Positions 26,674 to 33,448 of a DNA stretch of 64,000 bases are shown in pieces. A model generated the notes under the pieces. That model had not been told where the DNA came from and made no database searches. It saw nothing but the letters and a program-made list of their open reading frames with translations. This stretch comes from UBA5336 sp039818165. GTDB taxonomy: Bacteria > Pseudomonadota > Alphaproteobacteria > Caulobacterales > Hyphomonadaceae. The position numbers and the translations under genes were made by a program. Numbering within the stretch: the stretch's first letter is position 1; each line of letters starts with the position of its first letter. The DNA is taken from positions 62,001 to 126,000 of the forward strand of contig JBCBUL010000003.1 of NCBI GenBank assembly GCA_039818165.1, written 5' to 3'.

Positions 26674-27582
26674 ATGCGTCCGACCCTTCGCCAACTTCAA
26701 TATGTGGTAGCCGTTGCCGAGACGGGCCGGTTTGGCGATGCCGCACGGCGCCTGAATGTCAGCCAGCCAAGTCTGTCCAATCAGATTGCCGATGTGGAGG
26801 CCAGTCTCGGGGTGACGCTGCTGGAGCGCGGCAGGTCCGGCGCAATCCTGACCCCGCGCGGGGAAGAATTCGTGCGCCGGGCGCGTTACATTCTGAGGCA
26901 AGTGGAAGACCTGAAAGCCGCTGTACAGCATGAAGCTGGCACGTTATCGGGCCGGATCCGCCTCGGTGTATTGCCGTCTATCGGCCCTTATCTGCTTCCG
27001 GCGGCCGTGCTCAGACTGCACAGCCAGTATCCCGATCTCAGGCTCGGCGTGCGCGACGAAAACACAGTGGACCTTGAGCGCGGTCTCGTGGATGGGCGTC
27101 TCGACACGGTCATCTCCACGGCGCAGGACCATCCGGGCAGCGCGCATCTTGATCTCTTTCTGGAAGACATGTGGATCTGCGTGCCCCCCGACCATGTTCT
27201 GGCGGACTCTACAGCGCCAGTTGCGCTGAAAAGCCTGAAAGGCCAGAATTTGCTCAGCCTCGGCTCGGGTCACCGCCTGGCGATTATCGTTCAATCGATA
27301 GCGGACAAGGCAGCAGCTTACGTCTCAAGCGAGTATGAAGGCACCAGCCTTGACGCATTACGCCAAATGGCGGCGATGGGTGCCGGTGTGGCCGTCCTGC
27401 CGAGCCTCTATACGTTGCGAGAAGCGCGCCGGGATGAAGGCCTTTGCCTCAGGCGGATCGACCACCCCCTGGCGCGGCGCCAGATATCCCTGATCTGGCG
27501 TGAGACATCCCCGCTTGCCGAAGGATTCACCACCCTGGCTGACACCTTGTCTGATGTTGCGGAAGACTTGCTGGTGACCTGA
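26674..27582 (+). CDS. OxyR-like LysR-family regulator lacking the redox cysteines
   Basis: 302 residues. The N-terminal winged helix (LRQLQYVVAVAETGRFGDAA, NVSQPSLSNQI) and effector domain (RIRLGVLPSIGPYLLP, TSLDALRQMAAMGAGVAVLP) match OxyR rather than other LysR groups. In OxyR the peroxide-sensing Cys199 follows GH; here GHRL puts Arg201 at that place, and the partner Cys208 position is Ala. Only Cys169 and Cys258 remain. It is thus an OxyR homologue that cannot form the classic disulfide. It could be a locked activator or repressor, or respond to another signal. Confidence 0.8.
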   Translation: MRPTLRQLQYVVAVAETGRFGDAARRLNVSQPSLSNQIADVEASLGVTLLERGRSGAILTPRGEEFVRRARYILRQVEDLKAAVQHEAGTLSGRIRLGVLPSIGPYLLPAAVLRLHSQYPDLRLGVRDENTVDLERGLVDGRLDTVISTAQDHPGSAHLDLFLEDMWICVPPDHVLADSTAPVALKSLKGQNLLSLGSGHRLAIIVQSIADKAAAYVSSEYEGTSLDALRQMAAMGAGVAVLPSLYTLREARRDEGLCLRRIDHPLARRQISLIWRETSPLAEGFTTLADTLSDVAEDLLVT

Positions 27583-27667
27583 GGTGCCCCCTGCCCTTGC
27601 GGTAGACTTGGACAAGCCTCCCCGCGCGCATTACCTTAGCACCATAGAGCCAAGGGAGGCCCTCTCA

Positions 27668-28849
27668 ATGTTCCTGAACTTCTTCAATGAGCTGCGCGCA
27701 GCCAAAGTTCCGGTTACGCTGAAAGAATACCTCCTGCTCATGGAGGCGATGGACAAGGAGGTCATCGACCGCTCTGTCGAAGACTTCTATCATCTTTCGC
27801 GCGCCGCGCTGGTGAAGGATGAGCGCAATATCGACAAGTTCGACCGCGTGTTTGGCCACGTCTTCAAGGGCCTGGACAGCATGGCGGATGCCGTTGATGT
27901 GCAGGACCTGCCCGAAGAATGGCTGCGGAAGATGAGTGAGAAATTCCTCTCCGAAGAGGAGATGAAGGAAATCGAGGCCATGGGGGGTTTCGAGAAACTC
28001 ATGGAGACCCTCAAACAGCGCCTCGAAGAGCAGAAAAAACGCCACGAAGGCGGAAACAAGTGGATCGGCACCGGCGGCACATCGCCCTTCGGCGCGAATG
28101 GGTACAATCCCGAAGGTGTGCGCATTGGCCAGGACAAGTCTCGCCACCGCAAGGCCGTGAAGGTCTGGGATAAGCGCGAATTCAAGAACTATGACGACAG
28201 CGTCGAGATCGGCACGCGCAACATCAAGATCGCCATGAAGCGCCTGCGCAAATGGGCCCGCGATGGCGCCGCAGAAGAGCTCGACCTCGACCAGACCATC
28301 CGCAACACCGCCAAGCAGGGCTATCTCGACATTAAGATGCGCCCGGAGCGCCGCAACACCGTCTCAGTGTTGCTGCTCATGGATGTGGGCGGGTCTATGG
28401 ATCCCCATGTCCGGGTGATGGAAGAATTGTTCTCGGCTGCGCGCAGCGAGATCAAGAACCTTGAATACTACTACTTCCACAACTGCCCCTATGAGGGCCT
28501 TTGGAAAGACAATCGCCGCCGCCGCGCCGATGTGATCCCGACCTGGGACGTACTCCACAAATACCCCAGCGATTACAAAGTCATCGTTGTGGGCGATGCC
28601 ACGATGAGCCCCTATGAAGTCACCTATGCGGGCGGCAGCGTGGAGCACTGGAATGAAGAAGCCGGCGGCATCTGGCTCCAGCGCTTTGTCGACACCTATC
28701 CAAACCTCGTCTGGCTCAACCCGGTCAAGGAAGGCGCGTGGGACTACACGGCCTCGATCCAGCTCATCCGCGACCTGATCGGCCCCCAGCGCATGTTCGA
28801 ACTCACCCTCGCCGGCCTGGATGAGGCCATGAAAGAGCTCTCGCGCTAG
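27668..28849 (+). CDS. CoxE-like VWA domain protein
   Basis: 393 residues. The first 200 include charged helices (VPVTLKEYLLLMEAMDKEVID, EEMKEIEAMGGFEKLMETLK) and the VWA domain starts at about 230 with LLLMDVGGSMDPHV. The MIDAS motif, normally DxSxS, reads Asp239-Val-Gly-Gly-Ser243, so the first serine is Gly. YYYFHNCPYEGLW and YKVIVVGDATMSPYE follow. CoxE-like proteins usually act with MoxR-type AAA+ ATPases in maturation of enzymes; none is adjacent. GGAGG lies upstream of the ATG. Confidence 0.8.
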   Translation: MFLNFFNELRAAKVPVTLKEYLLLMEAMDKEVIDRSVEDFYHLSRAALVKDERNIDKFDRVFGHVFKGLDSMADAVDVQDLPEEWLRKMSEKFLSEEEMKEIEAMGGFEKLMETLKQRLEEQKKRHEGGNKWIGTGGTSPFGANGYNPEGVRIGQDKSRHRKAVKVWDKREFKNYDDSVEIGTRNIKIAMKRLRKWARDGAAEELDLDQTIRNTAKQGYLDIKMRPERRNTVSVLLLMDVGGSMDPHVRVMEELFSAARSEIKNLEYYYFHNCPYEGLWKDNRRRRADVIPTWDVLHKYPSDYKVIVVGDATMSPYEVTYAGGSVEHWNEEAGGIWLQRFVDTYPNLVWLNPVKEGAWDYTASIQLIRDLIGPQRMFELTLAGLDEAMKELSR

Positions 28850-28856
28850 CCGATAG

Positions 28857-28930
28857 TGGATGCTGGAGCTGGACTCGAACCAGCATTGACCGGACCAAAC
28901 CCGGCCGTCCTACCATTAGACGATCCAGCA
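28857..28930 (-). tRNA. tRNA-Gln (UUG)
   Basis: A complete cloverleaf on the minus strand: acceptor TGCTGGA pairs with TCCAGCA; anticodon stem GCCGG/CCGGT with loop GTTTGGT gives anticodon TTG; T arm GCTGG-TTCGAGT-CCAGC. CCA is encoded. The first pair is the weak U1-A72 expected of tRNA-Gln, and the discriminator base is U rather than the G known from E. coli. It lies 40 bases downstream of rtcB on the same strand. Confidence 0.95.
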
Positions 28931-28940
28931 CCGTGAGTGA

Positions 28941-28965
28941 CGGAGCGCCGTATGACAGCGCTCCG
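28941..28965 (-). other. hairpin between rtcB and tRNA-Gln
   Basis: CGGAGCGC and GCGCTCCG form a perfect 8-bp stem with a 9-base loop in the short gap between the rtcB stop and the tRNA. There is no T-tract on the minus strand, so it looks like an RNA processing or stability structure rather than a terminator. Confidence 0.5.
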
Positions 28966-28970
28966 CCGGT

Positions 28971-30182
28971 TTACCCTTTTACGCAGACGACCTGCTTCAG
29001 GGTGTGCACGACGTCCACAAGGTCGGTTTGGGCTGCCATGACCTTGTCGATGTCTTTGTAAGCCATCGGCGTTTCATCGACGACGCCCCGGTCCTTGCGG
29101 CATTCCACGCCCTTGGTCGCTTCGATGTGGTCCTCCACGGTGAAGCGTTCCTTGGCCGCGGTCCGGGACATTTTCCGCCCGGCCCCGTGGGAGCAGGAGC
29201 AGAACGAGTCAGCATGGCCTTTGCCCCGCACAATGAAGGATTTCGCCCCCATCGAGCCCGGAATGATGCCAAGCTCACCGTCTTCGGCCCGCACGGCGCC
29301 TTTCCGGGTCACCCAGACATCGGCGCCGAAGTGGTGTTCCTTCTCCACATAATTGTGGTGACAGTTCACCGCGGACTTATCGATGGTGAAGGACCGAAGC
29401 GTCTCCCGGCAGGCCTGGAGCACGCGGTCCATCATGGCTTCCCGGTTGAGACGCGCATAGTCCTGCGCCCAGCCAACTGCGTTCACATAGTCATCGAACA
29501 GCTCCTCACCTTCCACGAAGAAAGCAAGATCGCGGTCCGGGACATGATAGCCGAGCACCCGCTTTTCCAACGCCTGACGGGCTTCCTGGATGAAGTAGGT
29601 GCCGATGCGGTTGCCCGTGCCACGGGAGCCAGAATGGAGCATAACCCAGACGCGGGACTCCTCATCGACGCAAAGTTCGATGAAGTGGTTGCCGCCACCC
29701 AGCGTGCCCAACTGGCTGGTAAACCGGTCTGGTGTGATCTTGGGGTACTTATCCGCAATCACATCGAACCGCTCCACGAGGCCTGATCGCTTCAGCCGGG
29801 TTTCCACACTGGCGGGCGCCATTTTGTGGTTGCCCCCCGGGCCGTTGCCCACGGGCACCTTGCTTTCGATCTCACTCCGCACGCGGGCGAGATTGTCCGG
29901 CAACTGCCCGGCCGTCAGGGAGGTCCGCACCGCCATCATGCCACAGCCAATGTCGACGCCGACATCCGCAGGGATGATCGCCCCTTTTGTGGGGATGACC
30001 GATCCCACGGTGGCGCCCCGCCCGAAGTGGACGTCGGGCATCACCGCCAGGTGACTGTGCAAAAACGGCAAGCCGGCCACGTTCTCCAACTGCGCCTTGG
30101 CTTTGGGCTCCACAGGAACCCCTTTCACCCAGGCTTTGATCGTGCTGCCCCGGGCGGTTTCGATCACTTCAAAATTATCCAT
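28971..30182 (-). CDS. rtcB: RtcB family RNA ligase
   Basis: 403 residues. PADVGVDIGCGMMAV contains metal-binding Asp and Cys80; HFGRGATVGSVIP, LGTLGGGNHFIE and HSGSRGTGNRIG are RtcB blocks, and CSCSHGAGRKMSR holds the histidine that is guanylylated. RtcB joins 2',3'-cyclic phosphate (via 3'-phosphate) to 5'-OH RNA ends using GTP and Mn2+, in RNA repair. No archease or rtcA gene is present. ATG at 30182 fits the family N-terminus; the 59 extra codons upstream belong to the leader. The gene lies behind an attenuator-like leader. Confidence 0.92.
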   Translation of the reverse strand: MDNFEVIETARGSTIKAWVKGVPVEPKAKAQLENVAGLPFLHSHLAVMPDVHFGRGATVGSVIPTKGAIIPADVGVDIGCGMMAVRTSLTAGQLPDNLARVRSEIESKVPVGNGPGGNHKMAPASVETRLKRSGLVERFDVIADKYPKITPDRFTSQLGTLGGGNHFIELCVDEESRVWVMLHSGSRGTGNRIGTYFIQEARQALEKRVLGYHVPDRDLAFFVEGEELFDDYVNAVGWAQDYARLNREAMMDRVLQACRETLRSFTIDKSAVNCHHNYVEKEHHFGADVWVTRKGAVRAEDGELGIIPGSMGAKSFIVRGKGHADSFCSCSHGAGRKMSRTAAKERFTVEDHIEATKGVECRKDRGVVDETPMAYKDIDKVMAAQTDLVDVVHTLKQVVCVKG

Positions 30183-30253
30183 CTGTCTCGTTTGCCCAGT
30201 GTTCGTGAGCGCTCCTCTTCTCCAGAACCCTCCACGCGGCAGACCCATTGGGC

Positions 30254-30288
30254 AAAAAAAACCCTCCAGGCTGAAGCGCGTGGAGGGT
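30254..30288 (-). terminator. intrinsic terminator in the rtcB leader
   Basis: On the minus strand ACCCTCCA and TGGAGGGT form an 8-bp stem with a 12-base loop followed at once by eight T. It lies 72 bases before the rtcB start codon and after the leader ORF, so it must be bypassed for rtcB to be read from the upstream promoter. Confidence 0.85.
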
Positions 30289-30296
30289 GCGTACGG

Positions 30297-30333
30297 CCCG
30301 GCTACGAAGCCGGGTGGGCTGACCATCAGCCCA
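30297..30333 (-). promoter_or_regulatory. two tandem hairpins in the rtcB leader
   Basis: Directly after the leader ORF stop codon, TGGGCTGA/TCAGCCCA (8 bp, 3-base loop, 30315-30333) is followed without gap by CCCGGCT/AGCCGGG (7 bp, 4-base loop, 30297-30314). The terminator follows 8 bases later. Such a stack suggests a structured regulatory leader. Confidence 0.65.
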
Positions 30334-30417
30334 TCATCCAACGCCCTCCATAGGCCCATCTTCCCAGCGCGGTTGCGCCAGGGCGGGTGCCTTGGAATTG
30401 AAGGTCCGATAGGTCAT
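30334..30417 (-). CDS. 27-codon leader ORF upstream of rtcB
   Basis: A short frame starting MTYRTFNSKA and ending with Gly-Val-Gly and TGA. GGAG lies 7 bases before the ATG and a promoter 30-58 bases before it. The stop codon abuts the first hairpin. Codons near the end contain TGGAGGG, the same seven bases as the 3' arm of the terminator, which allows competition for the 5' arm. No amino acid is strongly enriched. It may be a leader peptide or a real small protein. Confidence 0.55.
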   Translation of the reverse strand: MTYRTFNSKAPALAQPRWEDGPMEGVG

Positions 30418-30446
30418 CGGGTCTCTCCAGCGTTGAACGGATGCGT

Positions 30447-30475
30447 CGTATGACGGCAGACGGACGCTGCGTCAA
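30447..30475 (-). promoter_or_regulatory. sigma-70 type promoter for the rtcB leader
   Basis: TTGACG (30470-30475) and CATACG (30447-30452) are separated by 17 bases on the minus strand. The -35 is near consensus, the -10 is weaker. The predicted start of transcription leaves a 5' untranslated stretch of about 22 bases before the leader ORF. Confidence 0.55.
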
Positions 30476-30489
30476 CCCAGAATCAAAGA

Positions 30490-30512
30490 AGCCGCCCCAG
30501 ACAGGAGCGGCT
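30490..30512. terminator. terminator hairpin after the 143-aa gene
   Basis: AGCCGCCCC and GGAGCGGCT form a 9-bp stem with one mismatch and a 5-base loop. It follows the stop of the minus-strand gene at 30542, but its better T-tract (CTTTTTCGTTTTT) faces the plus strand. Confidence 0.6.
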
Positions 30513-30541
30513 CTTTTTCGTTTTTGTTGAGCCCAGCCGGG

Positions 30542-30973
30542 CTAAGCGACAGCTGCAATCGCCGATGGGGAGAGCGCTGCATTCCCATCCTGGCCGAGCA
30601 AATCGCCGAGGTGTCCGAAACCCGTAATGCCGTAGGTCTCCTCTGCGTAGCCCGCGATGGATGGAAGCAACATGCCGATCTCACGATGGCCAAGCCCCTC
30701 TTCCTGGAGCCGGGCAATCATCCCCGCCGCCACACACCGGCGACCGCCGGGGGTCTGTTCGATCAAGCGCGCGATCACCCCATTGGGTGCGCCGATTTCA
30801 GAACCCGTGCGCGCAGACAGGGTGCGCGCGCCAGGCAATCGTTTGAAGATTGCCTCTGCAAAGGGTGAACCTTGTCGCTCTGCAGCATTGAAGACGATAC
30901 CAAGCGCCGTGCGGGCGTTGGCCTGGGTTGTTCCGGTCTCGTTTGCCACGTGGCGAATAAGGTCCCTCAGCAT
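30542..30973 (-). CDS. uncharacterised DUF2267-like protein
   Basis: 143 residues, predicted helical, starting MLRDLIRHVANETGTTQANA and with RLPGARTLSARTGSE and GGRRCVAAGMIARLQEEGLG. The N-terminal pattern (a helix then a three-to-five residue turn then a helix that ends before FAEAIFKRLPG) recalls small proteins of the DUF2267/DUF2780 type, but the match is by impression only. It is divergent from the TIR gene; 250 bases separate them. Confidence 0.5.
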   Translation of the reverse strand: MLRDLIRHVANETGTTQANARTALGIVFNAAERQGSPFAEAIFKRLPGARTLSARTGSEIGAPNGVIARLIEQTPGGRRCVAAGMIARLQEEGLGHREIGMLLPSIAGYAEETYGITGFGHLGDLLGQDGNAALSPSAIAAVA

Positions 30974-31225
30974 TGGTTATAGCTCCTCTTAAAATTTTCG
31001 TTGAGCCGATTAACCAGTATAAGGGCTAAGCAAAGGTTTCCCCCGCGCCCTTATGAGGCGTGTGTTTCACGGTAAAATGGCATCAAAAGTGAATCGGCTT
31101 TAAGCAGGGTGAAAATTCTGGGAAGTTTTGTTAAGACTTGTCGTTTGGGGACATGAAAGTCCTAACATGCCTTAAGATTGCCTTGGTTTCGGGGCGAGTG
31201 CGGGGCGAATTGATTGGAGCGAGTG

Positions 31226-33418
31226 ATGGGCGAGAACGCCGACACCCATCCAGACCGAGAGACCCCGGCGCCCGCCGGCCCCTACGATGTGTACCTCGTG
31301 TACACCGACTCGGACGAAGATATTGCCAAGGCTTTGCAGCAGGAGTTGCACCGCCAGAGGCCAGGCTTGCGCGTTTGGCGTGAAAAGCGCCGCATTGGCG
31401 TAGGCGACGCATTCAATCAGGCCGCCGATATGGCGATCGCCGGATGCAGCGTAGTTTTGGCGATCTGGACCAAGCATGCCGCGCGGTCCGGGGCGTTTAC
31501 CCTTGAAGCGCGCCGGGCGATGACCCTGCGAAAGCCCTTTGTGAACTTGCTGGCAGATGTTCCCGCGTCGGCGCTGGCTCCGCCTTACTCTAAGTATTCC
31601 GCGTTTGAGATTGACGAAGTCTTCGCGCTGGCGGGGCGCTCTGAAGGCTGGGTGCCGCCAAGTCGCCCCCACAAGGACGACCTTGAAGACGAACTTAAAC
31701 CCGTCCTTGATCGCGTCACGCTACACATGCGCCAGAATGCCGATCAGGCCTCTGTCATTGCCGATGGACTCATCACCGGCGTGATCGAAGCGGCAGGAGA
31801 GCCCCACACGGCGAAATTCGAAACAATGCTGAAGTCGATTGCACCGGGCGATCCTGCCACGGCGATCGAAGTGCTGGGTCTGGCAGATTATTCCGAAGCC
31901 GAGATCAATACCCTCCTGTCACCCCAGAGCGTGCGGGTCGCGTCGCGCACGGAGGACGAAAAGCCCCTGCCCTTTGGCGCCTGGTACGTTCGCCCGCACG
32001 TTCGGAAGATTGAGCCGGTCCACAAAGACAATGGCATGCTTTACGCGGTCGGTGGGTTTCTGGTGGCGGGGCTGGGCGCGCTCGCGCTCTGGATCATGGG
32101 CTCGACCCTGTCCACACCGGCCGAGCCCTCGATCCTTGCCGACACCGCTCCGACATCTGGGCCTTCAAGCACCGGCACAACACCTGTAAGCGATCCGATG
32201 GCGGGGGACTCCCTATTACCGCCCGCCCGCAACGCTGCGGCGCTGGAAAACTGCGCGCTTAACACAGACGGATCCATCACCGGCGCTCCGTGTCGCCTGT
32301 CGACGAATATAGCGCCCCTGATCGGACCGGACGCGAATACTGACGGCATCGATCCCATAGCGACCGCCGCATCGGAAAGACTGGATGCCTGCATTGTTTC
32401 CCTTGGCGGCGCCATCGAGAACGCACCGTGTCGCTTGAATGCGCGCTATGTGCCTCCGGCCATCCCAGTGCCCGATGCCGTCAAGCCGCCTTGCGTAGCG
32501 GAAACGGATGGGTCGATCCTGAATGTGCCCTGCACGCTGGAAGGGGCCTTTGAAGCGCCGGAACCCGAGCGCATCGAGGTCGAGGTTCCTGTCGAGCCTG
32601 AACCGGCCAAGCTGTGCGCCGTGAACGCTGATGGTTCGATTGACGACGCCCCTTGCATGCTCGCTAGCGCGCTCGCTGCACCAGAGCCCCAACGGGTGGA
32701 AATTCCGGTGCCGGCAGACGCCCCCGCACCTGAGTCGTGTATCATCGGCCTGACCGGTGAAGTTTCCAACGCACCATGCCTGCTGTCACGCAATCTCGAG
32801 GCGCCAGAACCCGAACGTATCGAAGTGCCGGGTGAAACCGTGGTTGAAAGCCTTCCGACCTGCGAAGGCCTCACGGCCGGAAGTGAAATCCGCGAGGGTT
32901 GTAAGCTGGATCGGAACGTCCAACTCGCCTACCGCGCCTGCAACAGCGACACGTCGAACGCGCCCTGCACCGTCACCACTCCGCTCACCCGGTTTGCAGC
33001 TGGCGATGAACCTGGCCCCAGCGGCGGGCCCGACACGAGCCGCGCCCCCGTCACATCGGTCGCGGCGCCTCGGCGTGGGGATTTCCCGCCGCGCCCCCTC
33101 AATATGCCGGACACATTAGAGCCCTGTGAACAGGTGATCACCGTGCCGTGCCGTTTCTCCGTTGAGAAGGCAGGTCTGGACACGCTGACGGAGATTGCAG
33201 AGTCCTTTTACGGCAACACCCAGGCCTGGTGCCGGATCTACCGGGCCAATGAAGGAACATTCGGAACACGCAACCAGGCCCGGCGCGGCAGCGATCCGAA
33301 TTGTATCTTCATGAGCGATGTCTTCGATCTTCCTCCCGGGAACGACGACAACCGCTACAGCCTGCGCGATTGCCCGGCGCCGCAAACGGCAAACTTCTGT
33401 GGCCCACCTGCGCAGTAG
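31226..33418 (+). CDS. TIR domain - transmembrane - cysteine repeat - LysM-like protein
   Basis: 730 residues in one frame. Residues 19-145 are a TIR domain (YDVYLVYTDSDEDIAKALQQ; GCSVVLAIWTK; RSGAFTLEARRAM with Glu94 at the place of the TIR NADase Glu). A linker follows, then one membrane helix at about 271-292. The remaining 430 residues should lie in the periplasm: six repeats with Cys-x12-Cys (343 to about 560), then shorter copies, then a LysM-like end (about 632-704, TLTEIAESFYGNTQAWCRIY ... VFDLPPG). ATG at 31226 has GGAG upstream; a TTG four codons earlier is also open. The order implies an envelope-sensing part wired to a cytoplasmic TIR enzyme or signalling domain. Confidence 0.8.
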   Translation: MGENADTHPDRETPAPAGPYDVYLVYTDSDEDIAKALQQELHRQRPGLRVWREKRRIGVGDAFNQAADMAIAGCSVVLAIWTKHAARSGAFTLEARRAMTLRKPFVNLLADVPASALAPPYSKYSAFEIDEVFALAGRSEGWVPPSRPHKDDLEDELKPVLDRVTLHMRQNADQASVIADGLITGVIEAAGEPHTAKFETMLKSIAPGDPATAIEVLGLADYSEAEINTLLSPQSVRVASRTEDEKPLPFGAWYVRPHVRKIEPVHKDNGMLYAVGGFLVAGLGALALWIMGSTLSTPAEPSILADTAPTSGPSSTGTTPVSDPMAGDSLLPPARNAAALENCALNTDGSITGAPCRLSTNIAPLIGPDANTDGIDPIATAASERLDACIVSLGGAIENAPCRLNARYVPPAIPVPDAVKPPCVAETDGSILNVPCTLEGAFEAPEPERIEVEVPVEPEPAKLCAVNADGSIDDAPCMLASALAAPEPQRVEIPVPADAPAPESCIIGLTGEVSNAPCLLSRNLEAPEPERIEVPGETVVESLPTCEGLTAGSEIREGCKLDRNVQLAYRACNSDTSNAPCTVTTPLTRFAAGDEPGPSGGPDTSRAPVTSVAAPRRGDFPPRPLNMPDTLEPCEQVITVPCRFSVEKAGLDTLTEIAESFYGNTQAWCRIYRANEGTFGTRNQARRGSDPNCIFMSDVFDLPPGNDDNRYSLRDCPAPQTANFCGPPAQ
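32252..32902 (+). repeat. six Cys-x12-Cys repeats in the TIR protein
   Basis: Each unit has the form C-x(4-5)-[DG]G-[SE]-[IV]-x2-APC or close (for example CALNTDGSITGAPC, CIVSLGGAIENAPC, CVAETDGSILNVPC, CAVNADGSIDDAPC, CIIGLTGEVSNAPC, CEGLTAGSEIREGC). Both cysteines keep the 12-residue gap in all six. Acidic, Pro-rich linkers of 30-40 residues (EAPEPERIEV and similar) join them. Two shorter Cys pairs follow. A disulfide-closed loop per unit in the periplasm is likely. I do not recognise a named family. Confidence 0.8.
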
Positions 33419-33448
33419 GCGCGAAGCATTCCGCAGGCACTGAACAGT

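Noticed and set aside
29004..29786. 260-codon plus-strand frame opposite rtcB
   Set aside because: Antisense shadow; rtcB motifs are intact on the other strand.
30183..30359. In-frame N-terminal extension of RtcB by 59 codons
   Set aside because: It passes through the terminator and hairpins of the leader and is not like the family N-terminus; the start at 30182 fits.
32252..32902. Cysteine repeats as a DNA-level tandem or CRISPR-like array
   Set aside because: Repeat units differ at the DNA level and are in frame; they are protein repeats. No CRISPR-type array is seen anywhere in the window.
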